Assembly: GCA_028274925.1 (NCBI GenBank)
Contig: JAQCNR010000239.1
Location: 1-6,295, forward strand
DNA length: 6,295 nt
Direction: 5' to 3'
Source: Halovenus sp.
GTDB lineage: Archaea; Halobacteriota; Halobacteria; Halobacteriales; Haloarculaceae
The stretch's first letter is position 1. Every line of letters begins with the position of its first letter. The position numbers were made by a program, and so were the translations under genes. The notes beneath the pieces are model-generated. The model worked only from the letters and a program-made list of their open reading frames with translations. It had not been told where the DNA came from and ran no database searches. This document shows positions 1 to 4,560 of the stretch, piece after piece.

Positions 1-192
1 CGCCGCAACGTCGAAGCGCAATCCGGCGAACAGCACCGGGGGTAGCTGGCGGAGTCCGGTCTTGATTGCGACGAAGGAGATACCGAACAGGCCGGCGAGG
101 AGCACGAACAGCAGGGCGTCTCGATGCCGCGCCGAAACGCTGTCTGTGAGCGTCAGCGTGACCACCCATTTCCGAAAGAACGCATTACCCAT
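1..192 (-). CDS. EamA/DMT-superfamily transporter, N-terminal part (cut by window edge)
   Basis: This is the first 64 residues of a minus-strand membrane protein that runs off the left edge. After a short basic, soluble N-terminus (about residues 1-25), residues 26-46 form a hydrophobic helix with the run LLFVLLAGLFGISFVAIKTG. The segment RQLPPVLFAGLRFDVAA follows. That arrangement (first helix, a small loop with paired prolines, then a second helix entered through a 'xxRF' arginine) is typical of the first EamA repeat in drug/metabolite transporters, which usually have ten helices and about 300 residues. The substrate cannot be told. The ATG at 190-192 is the first in frame and gives the full first helix; a GTG nine codons later is a weaker alternative. 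No Shine-Dalgarno site is obvious. The fold assignment is fairly firm; the transport role is inferred from the family. Confidence 0.8.
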   Translation of the reverse strand, partial: MGNAFFRKWVVTLTLTDSVSARHRDALLFVLLAGLFGISFVAIKTGLRQLPPVLFAGLRFDVAA

Positions 193-274
193 TGTAGGGC
201 CTGTACGAGTAAGAAGACTGCGCGGGAGGTGCTGACACGACTCGGAATTACCTCTTATTTTTACCTACGAAGGC

Positions 275-280
275 AAAAAA
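275..280 (-). terminator. T-tract after the dehydrogenase gene
   Basis: Read on the minus strand, a run of six T begins two bases after the TGA stop of the dehydrogenase gene. Archaeal RNA polymerase commonly stops at such T-runs without a hairpin. The rest of 193-281 is AT-rich, including a minus-strand GGTAAAAATAAGAG stretch at about 252-265 that could be the promoter of the EamA gene with a leader of about 40 bases. That promoter is only a weak candidate. Confidence 0.5.
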
Positions 281-281
281 C

Positions 282-1244
282 TCAACGGTCCAGCTTGTCG
301 GCGTTCACCGTCGATTCCGGAATCCCGCCCTCGTAGACTGTCCGGACGTTTGCCGTCGAACGCAGACTCATCTGCCGGAGCGCGGCGTGGCTGTTCGCCC
401 CAACGTGGGGACTAACGAGCACATCGTCTCGGTCGAACAGCGCGTTCTCTGTCGACGGTGGTTCCTCGGCGAACGTATCTAGTCCTGCGCCGCCGATGGC
501 CCCCGCTTCGAGTGCGTCGACGAGCGCGCTCTCGTCGATGATTCGCCCTCGTGCGGTGTTGATGACCAGCCCCTCAGGACCCAGCGCCTGCAGTGCTTCG
601 GTCGATACCGACGCTCTGGTTTCAGGAGTCAACGGCGCGTGGATACTGACGATATCTGAGCGCTCGAACAGTCCGGGCAGCGTCTCGGCGCGTTCGACGC
701 TTTCGGGCAACTCGCCCTCGGCCTTGTGGGGGTCGTACACCGCGACCGAGAGGCCGATGCCGTTGGCGAGGTCGAGCACCTCCCGTCCGATAGCCCCGAA
801 GCCGTAGATTCCCAGCGTCTTGTCCCGTAGCTCTATTCCCGTGAATGCCGACCGATTCCACCCGCCCGAACGCACGTGGCTGTCCCCAGCCCGAAGATTT
901 CGCGCGAGTCCGAACACCAGCGCGATGGCGTGCTCCGCGACTGCGCGAGCGTTCGCACCCGGCGTGTTGCAGACGACAATTCCGCGACGTGAGGCGGCGT
1001 CGATATCGACGTTGTCGAGTCCGCTGCCGTGTTTCGAGATGACCTGCAGTCTGTCCGCTCGCTCGATGACCGCGCTGTCGAACGTCGCGACCCGCACGAT
1101 TGCGGCGTCGTAGCTGTCGATATCGTCGAGTGCGGCGTCGTAGCTGTCGTACTCGTCCATCCCGGTACAGGTCGCGAAATCCGCAATCGACTCCGGCCCG
1201 GCTGGGTCGATTTCGACCGGAACGAGAACCTCCCACTCCGTCAT
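282..1244 (-). CDS. D-isomer-specific 2-hydroxyacid dehydrogenase (SerA/glyoxylate-reductase-like)
   Basis: Predicted cytoplasmic NAD(P)-dependent oxidoreductase of 320 residues that interconverts a 2-oxoacid and a D-2-hydroxyacid. The family includes 3-phosphoglycerate dehydrogenase and glyoxylate/hydroxypyruvate reductases. Residues 70-77 (SKHGSGLD) and the NTPGANA segment belong to the substrate domain. The Rossmann motif GFGAIG is at 148-153, with an acidic residue (D171, in VAVYDPH) at the end of the second strand, which favours NAD over NADP. The catalytic set is complete: R232 in NTARGRIID, E261 in DTFAEEPP and H280 in SPHVGA. The protein ends soon after the catalytic domain, so it lacks the ACT domain of long SerA proteins; the exact substrate is open. 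I chose the ATG at 1242-1244 because it starts the usual first strand (EWEVLVPVE) and has GGAG nine bases upstream. An in-frame ATG at 1271 would add nine poorly family-like residues. It is divergent from the HxlR regulator. Confidence 0.9.
   Translation of the reverse strand: MTEWEVLVPVEIDPAGPESIADFATCTGMDEYDSYDAALDDIDSYDAAIVRVATFDSAVIERADRLQVISKHGSGLDNVDIDAASRRGIVVCNTPGANARAVAEHAIALVFGLARNLRAGDSHVRSGGWNRSAFTGIELRDKTLGIYGFGAIGREVLDLANGIGLSVAVYDPHKAEGELPESVERAETLPGLFERSDIVSIHAPLTPETRASVSTEALQALGPEGLVINTARGRIIDESALVDALEAGAIGGAGLDTFAEEPPSTENALFDRDDVLVSPHVGANSHAALRQMSLRSTANVRTVYEGGIPESTVNADKLDR
1101..1149 (-). repeat. Imperfect 30-base tandem repeat inside the dehydrogenase gene
   Basis: The 19-base word tgcggcgtcgtagctgtcg occurs exactly at 1101-1119 and again at 1131-1149, a 30-base period that keeps the reading frame. 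The encoded protein reads YDSYDAALDD followed by IDSYDAAIVR, so a DSYDAA unit is repeated near residues 33-48. It lies in the variable N-terminal part of the substrate domain and does not touch catalytic residues. Confidence 0.85.
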
Positions 1245-1308
1245 ACCTTCACTCTCCGAGCGCCGACACAAGAGCCTGACCGTCTTTTGCCGCTGTGATA
1301 CCTGGTTC

Positions 1309-1348
1309 GGTTCGGAACCTATTTATCTCTCTACCGATAAATAAATAA
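1309..1348. promoter_or_regulatory. Divergent control region with dyad symmetry upstream of the HxlR gene
   Basis: The 116-base gap between the divergent dehydrogenase and regulator genes holds an AT-rich core. On the plus strand GGAACC followed by TATTTATC (1314-1327) resembles a BRE plus TATA box and would start transcription about ten bases before the regulator's ATG. On the minus strand the TTTATC-type box at about 1333-1345 could serve the dehydrogenase, with a leader of about 70 bases. Two perfect symmetries are visible: GGTTC-G-GAACC at 1309-1319, and TATTTATC / GATAAATA at 1320-1327 and 1337-1344 with a 9-base spacer. Winged-helix dimers of the HxlR type bind such dyads, so this may be an autoregulatory operator. 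The symmetry is seen; the binding is inferred. Confidence 0.5.
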
Positions 1349-1360
1349 CACATCGTTACT

Positions 1361-1711
1361 ATGTCACAGCAAGCAGCCACTCCTGAGGAGACTATCGAAG
1401 AGAAGAACGAAGGTGCATGTCCGGTCGTCGAGGCAGTCGAAGAGATTGGCTCGCAGTGGCGACTCGTTATTCTCCACGACCTGCAGGAGGGCGAAAAGCG
1501 GTTCAACGAACTGAAGCGCTCGACCGGCGCGAGTTCGCGAACGCTCTCGCGAGTACTGGACGACCTCGAAGATGTCGAACTGGTCGACCGCCGCGTCGAA
1601 GAACAGCCGATTGCGACATACTACAGCCTCACCGAGAAAGGCGAGGCGCTCTGTCCGGTGATGGACACGCTCGAAGACTGGGCCGACGAGTGGGTCGAGC
1701 CGAGCAACTGA
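1361..1711 (+). CDS. HxlR-family winged helix-turn-helix transcriptional regulator
   Basis: Short DNA-binding protein of 116 residues, the usual HxlR length. After an acidic N-tail, C20-P starts the family pattern (CPVVEAVEEIGSQWRLVIL), in which the tryptophan at 33 is characteristic. RFNELKR at 47-53 is the helix before the recognition helix, GASSRTLSRVLDDLE (56-70) is the recognition helix, and the wing spans about 74-95 (VDRRVEE through YSLTEKGEAL). The C-terminal helix (about 98-112) would form the dimer. HxlR-type proteins act as dimers, and several sense redox or reactive species through the N-terminal cysteine. C20 is kept here, with a second cysteine at 98, so redox sensing is possible but unproven. 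The likely targets are its own promoter and the divergent dehydrogenase gene. The ATG is close behind the predicted promoter. The gene ends with TGA, 6 bases from the stop of the convergent membrane-protein gene. Confidence 0.9.
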   Translation: MSQQAATPEETIEEKNEGACPVVEAVEEIGSQWRLVILHDLQEGEKRFNELKRSTGASSRTLSRVLDDLEDVELVDRRVEEQPIATYYSLTEKGEALCPVMDTLEDWADEWVEPSN

Positions 1712-1717
1712 GTCTCA

Positions 1718-2173
1718 TTACTTTGCGAATACGCTGTCTGCGGTCGCCGCGCCGACGACGCTGAAGATTGCGCCGACGCTGATTGCCTTGCACGTGACCA
1801 GTACGACCTCTCGCCGTGTTTCGAGGCCGCCCAGAAACGTATTCGGCGCGTCGAACAGAATCGCCAGAATTGCGACCGCGCCGAATGAGACGACCATCAG
1901 CGAGATGAACCGCACTGGAATCCCGGCAATCTCCTGTTCGTCGTCGATGTCACGGGTCGTGTCGGCCTTGTACAGCGTGGCGTAGCCAATCGCGAAGACG
2001 ACGGTGACAGTGCCGAGTGCGTGCCAGATGCTCATATTCGACGCCAGCACCCACACCTCCTCGGTGACGACGAAGGGGCCGGCGAGCAGAAAGCCGCCGA
2101 CAATCTGTTGGGCGGAGTCGGCAAGCCGAAAGCCGCGAGGTCGACGGGGCCGTGGCGGCCGCCACTTCACCAT
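1718..2173 (-). CDS. Small four-helix integral membrane protein, probably DUF2391 family
   Basis: Predicted membrane protein of 151 residues with no known function. A basic, proline-rich N-terminus (residues 1-16, many R and P) should stay in the cytoplasm. Four hydrophobic segments follow at about 22-42 (with the motif AGPFVVTEEVW), 49-68, 88-108 and 122-146. The loop between helices 2 and 3 is acidic (about 69-84). From memory, the pattern 'QQIVGGFLLAGPFVVTEEVW ... RFISLMVVSFGAVAIL' matches haloarchaeal DUF2391 proteins; I could not check this. The ATG at 2171-2173 is well supported by GGGAGG five bases upstream. The stop is doubled (TAA then TGA in frame). It lies 82 bases downstream of rnz on the same strand with no clear promoter between, so it is probably translated from the rnz transcript. 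Confidence 0.75.
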   Translation of the reverse strand: MVKWRPPRPRRPRGFRLADSAQQIVGGFLLAGPFVVTEEVWVLASNMSIWHALGTVTVVFAIGYATLYKADTTRDIDDEQEIAGIPVRFISLMVVSFGAVAILAILFDAPNTFLGGLETRREVVLVTCKAISVGAIFSVVGAATADSVFAK

Positions 2174-2178
2174 CGCTG

Positions 2179-2184
2179 CCTCCC
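2179..2184 (-). promoter_or_regulatory. Shine-Dalgarno site of the membrane-protein gene
   Basis: GGGAGG on the minus strand lies five bases before the ATG at 2171-2173. It stands out because rnz, ftsZ and the Rieske gene here look leaderless or nearly so. A strong ribosome-binding site fits a gene inside a polycistronic message, here downstream of rnz, and it fixes the start. Confidence 0.65.
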
Positions 2185-2255
2185 TGTCTGGTCCCGTCGG
2201 TCACGCATTGTCCCGCATTCCGCACGGCCGCGGTTTTGCTCTTCTGGTCTCAACT

Positions 2256-3206
2256 CTATTCGAGCATCTCTATCGAGAACGGTCGGTCGGCGTCGGGATA
2301 GGGAATGTCGACGCGCATCCCGTCGTCGGCCATGAACACGCGGCCGTCGAACACCTCCTCAGCCTGGTCTTCCAGTTGCCAGCCCCGGCCAGTGTATCGC
2401 GTCGACAGGTGGGTCAACGCCAGCCGTTTCGCCCCGGCGTCGCGGGCGACTGCCGCGGCCTCTCGTGCTGTGGAGTGGGCGGTCTTCTGTGCGCGGTCGT
2501 GGTGGTCGTCGCCGAAGGTGGCGTCGTGGACGAGCAGGTCAGCACCCTCGGCAGCCTCGATAACCGACTCCACTGGCCGGGTGTCGCCAGTGTAGACGAA
2601 CGTGCGACCGGGACGGGGTGAGCCGACGACTTCCTCGGGTTCGATTGTCCTGCCGTCGTGTTCGACAGCCTCGCCACGGTGAAGTTTCGAGTACTCCGGC
2701 CCGGGTGACAGACCGAACTCTTCCTCGGCCTTCTCGCGGTCGAACCGACCTTTTCGGTCGTCCTCGACGAGCGCGTAGCCGACGGCAGTGGTCCGGTGGT
2801 CGACGCCGATAGCCCGGACCTCGTACTCCTCGCGGTCGACGACGGTGTCGCCCGCTTCGACCTGGTGAATTCTGATTGGGTAGGAGGGCTGGTCACCCGT
2901 TGGCGCAATCAGTTGCTGGACGCGACTGCGCGTCCCGGCGGGGGCGTGGACGGCTAGCGGTCGGTCGCGCTCGTTGAAATCCCACGTCTGGAGCAGTCCC
3001 GCAAGTCCGAGGACGTGGTCGCCGTGGAGATGGCTCAGAAAGATGTGGCCAACGTCAAACCCAGTCTCGTACCGCATCATCTGTCGCTGTGTTCCTTCAC
3101 CGCAGTCGAACAGCAGGCGGTCGCCCTCGCGCTCGACGAGAATCGCCGTTGGATTGCGCTCGGTCGTCGGAACCGCACCGCTGGTCCCGAGGAAGGTCAC
3201 TCGCAT
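2256..3206 (-). CDS. rnz: Ribonuclease Z (tRNA 3'-processing endonuclease)
   Basis: Metallo-beta-lactamase-fold endonuclease of 316 residues, the short-form length, that cuts the 3' trailer from precursor tRNAs in the cytoplasm so that CCA can be added. Zinc ligands are all visible: HLHGDH at 59-64 (H59, H61, D63, H64), H137 in GVDHRT, D208 in YTGDTRP and H266 in LTHLSTRY. The HST motif at H244 is also present. The exosite arm that grips the tRNA elbow occupies roughly 153-201 and includes the GPEYSKLHRGE segment with the expected glycine and proline. I chose the ATG at 3204-3206 (MRVTFLGTSG) because the family begins exactly there and the TATA box lies about 25 bases upstream. An upstream in-frame ATG at 3260 would place the promoter inside the gene. 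It is divergent from ftsZ and followed by the membrane-protein gene. Confidence 0.96.
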   Translation of the reverse strand: MRVTFLGTSGAVPTTERNPTAILVEREGDRLLFDCGEGTQRQMMRYETGFDVGHIFLSHLHGDHVLGLAGLLQTWDFNERDRPLAVHAPAGTRSRVQQLIAPTGDQPSYPIRIHQVEAGDTVVDREEYEVRAIGVDHRTTAVGYALVEDDRKGRFDREKAEEEFGLSPGPEYSKLHRGEAVEHDGRTIEPEEVVGSPRPGRTFVYTGDTRPVESVIEAAEGADLLVHDATFGDDHHDRAQKTAHSTAREAAAVARDAGAKRLALTHLSTRYTGRGWQLEDQAEEVFDGRVFMADDGMRVDIPYPDADRPFSIEMLE

Positions 3207-3222
3207 CGTCTGATGGTGGGTG

Positions 3223-3235
3223 ACCGATAAATAAA
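3223..3235 (-). promoter_or_regulatory. TATA box of rnz
   Basis: On the minus strand TTTATTTATCGGT spans 3223-3235. Its TATA-like part (3226-3235) is centred about 25 bases before the rnz ATG, the spacing expected of a leaderless haloarchaeal transcript. The same 13 bases occur on the minus strand at 1333-1345, in the dehydrogenase/HxlR control region. Confidence 0.65.
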
Positions 3236-3265
3236 CGCGTATCGACTCACGACTTCGCAAGCAGC

Positions 3266-3285
3266 CGTCTGACAGGCGTCAGACG
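3266..3285. repeat. Perfect inverted repeat upstream of the ftsZ promoter
   Basis: CGTCTGAC (3266-3273) and its exact reverse complement GTCAGACG (3278-3285) are separated by four bases. The element sits directly upstream of the ftsZ BRE/TATA region and between the two divergent promoters. Its size and place suit a dimeric regulator. A hairpin role is less likely, since it lies outside both predicted transcripts. Confidence 0.7.
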
Positions 3286-3312
3286 ATGGGGAAAACCTAT
3301 AACAATCCCCAT
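3286..3312. promoter_or_regulatory. ftsZ promoter bracketed by an inverted repeat
   Basis: A BRE/TATA-like sequence, GGAAAACCTATAAC (about 3289-3302), is centred roughly 26-30 bases before the ATG at 3331, so the transcript would have a leader of only a few bases. The promoter is flanked exactly by ATGGGGA (3286-3292) and its reverse complement TCCCCAT (3306-3312), with 13 bases between. A protein bound to both arms would cover the TATA box and could block TBP/TFB. The symmetry is direct observation; the regulation is inferred. Confidence 0.6.
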
Positions 3313-3330
3313 TCTATGCGCGTACAAATA

Positions 3331-4494
3331 ATGGATTCCATAATCGACGATGCAATCGACGAAGCCGAGGAAGAAGACGGAGAATCTGTGGAAGCCGACC
3401 CCGCAGAGCAGGAGACAACGAGCACGGACGAACAACCGTCCACGTCGGGGCAGATGACCGATGACGAGCTAGCATCGGTCGTTAAAGACCTCGAAACAAA
3501 GATTACGGTCGTCGGCTGTGGCGGTGCCGGGGGGAACACCGTCACCCGAATGATGCAGGAAGGAATCCACGGCGCGAAACTCGTTGCCGCAAACACCGAC
3601 GCTCAGCACCTCGCGGACGAGGTGCAGGCTGACACGAAGATTCTCATCGGCAAGAAACGAACCGGCGGCCGCGGCGCAGGTTCGGTCCCGAAAATCGGCG
3701 AGGAGGCCGCACAGGAGAACATCGAGGACATCCAGCAGTCTATCGACGGCTCTGATATGGTCTTCGTCACTGCTGGACTCGGCGGTGGGACCGGAACTGG
3801 TGCGGCACCGGTCGTCGCACAGGCCGCACAGGACTCCGGCGCACTGACGATTTCGATTGTCACGATTCCGTTCACTGCTGAAGGTGAGCGACGCCGTGCC
3901 AACGCCGACGCTGGCCTCGAACGCCTCCGCTCTGTCTCCGACACTGTCATCGTCGTGCCGAACGACCGTCTGCTCGATTACGCACCGTCGATGCCCCTGC
4001 AGGACGCCTTCAAAATCTGTGACCGCGTGCTGATGCGCTCGGTCAAGGGGATGACCGAACTGATTACGAAACCCGGACTGGTCAACGTCGACTTCGCTGA
4101 CGTTCGGACCATCATGGAGAACGGTGGTGTCGCGATGATTGGACTCGGCGAATCCGACTCCGAGAACAAAGCACAGGACTCGATTCGCTCGGCTCTCAGG
4201 TCGCCGCTGCTTGATGTCGAGTTCGATGGCGCGAACTCCGCGCTGGTCAACGTCGTTGGTGGCCCCGACATGAGCATCGAGGAAGCCGAAGGTGTTGTCG
4301 AAGAGATTTACGACCGAATCGACCCGGACGCCCGGATCATCTGGGGTGCGTCGGTCAACCAGGAGTTCGAGGGCAAGATGGAGACGATGATTGTCGTCAC
4401 GGGCGTCGAGAGCCCACAGATTTACGGCAAAAGCGAGGCCGAACGCGAGCAGGCCGCCAAGCAGATGGGCGACGATATCGACTACGTCGAATAA
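3331..4494 (+). CDS. ftsZ1: Cell division protein FtsZ1-type tubulin homologue
   Basis: GTP-binding tubulin homologue of 387 residues that would polymerise into the mid-cell ring. In haloarchaea FtsZ1 acts with FtsZ2: FtsZ1 is linked to ring assembly and shape, FtsZ2 to constriction. Residues 1-9 (MDSIIDDAI) and the end DDIDYVE match the FtsZ1 type. An acidic linker fills about 10-45. GCGGAGGN at 62-69 is the T1 nucleotide loop, GGGTGTG at 151-157 the tubulin signature, PNDRLLD at 210-216 follows the nucleotide site, and the T7 catalytic loop keeps N252, D254 and D257, so it should hydrolyse GTP. I chose the ATG at 3331 because family proteins start MDSI and the TATA box precedes it; the longer frame from 3286 would include the promoter. 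Some segments (LLDYAPSMPLQDAFKICD) look unlike the FtsZ1 sequences I recall, and no secE or nusG is adjacent, so a paralogue is possible. Confidence 0.93.
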   Translation: MDSIIDDAIDEAEEEDGESVEADPAEQETTSTDEQPSTSGQMTDDELASVVKDLETKITVVGCGGAGGNTVTRMMQEGIHGAKLVAANTDAQHLADEVQADTKILIGKKRTGGRGAGSVPKIGEEAAQENIEDIQQSIDGSDMVFVTAGLGGGTGTGAAPVVAQAAQDSGALTISIVTIPFTAEGERRRANADAGLERLRSVSDTVIVVPNDRLLDYAPSMPLQDAFKICDRVLMRSVKGMTELITKPGLVNVDFADVRTIMENGGVAMIGLGESDSENKAQDSIRSALRSPLLDVEFDGANSALVNVVGGPDMSIEEAEGVVEEIYDRIDPDARIIWGASVNQEFEGKMETMIVVTGVESPQIYGKSEAEREQAAKQMGDDIDYVE

Positions 4495-4523
4495 CGTCAG
4501 CGCGGTTTCAAAAATTCAGCTCA

Positions 4524-4537
4524 GGAAACCTTTAGGG
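4524..4537 (+). promoter_or_regulatory. Probable promoter of the Rieske gene
   Basis: GGAAACCTTTAGGG in the 66-base gap after ftsZ resembles a BRE plus TATA box. It is centred about 28-30 bases before the ATG at 4561, so the message would be leaderless or nearly so. It resembles the ftsZ promoter core (GGAAAACCTATAAC). The Rieske gene thus probably has its own promoter, though read-through from ftsZ is possible because I see no clear T-run terminator between them. Confidence 0.5.
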
Positions 4538-4560
4538 TCGACTCTGTTCTCTGTGTGAGT

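Noticed and set aside
124..336. Plus-strand open frame of 70 codons across the left intergenic gap
   Set aside because: It overlaps the EamA start and the 3' end of the dehydrogenase in antisense, has a basic composition unlike haloarchaeal proteins, and no promoter or ribosome site.
622..1236. Minus-strand open frame of 204 codons overlapping the dehydrogenase in another frame
   Set aside because: It is arginine-rich, with no motif, and is a frame shadow of the real dehydrogenase.
2004..2621. Plus-strand open frame of 205 codons
   Set aside because: It crosses the end of rnz and the start of the membrane-protein gene on the opposite strand, with low-complexity V/G/R content. Both minus-strand genes have clear family features.
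3207..3260. Longer start for RNase Z at an upstream in-frame ATG
   Set aside because: The added residues would contain the TATA box, and the RNase Z family starts at the MRVTFLGTSG strand encoded from 3206.
3266..3285. Inverted repeat read as a hairpin terminator
   Set aside because: It has no T-run after it on either strand and lies upstream of both divergent genes, so it does not end any transcript seen here.
3286..3330. Longer start for FtsZ at an upstream in-frame ATG
   Set aside because: The 15 extra codons contain the BRE/TATA box and the inverted repeat, and FtsZ1 proteins begin at MDSI, which is the ATG at 3331.
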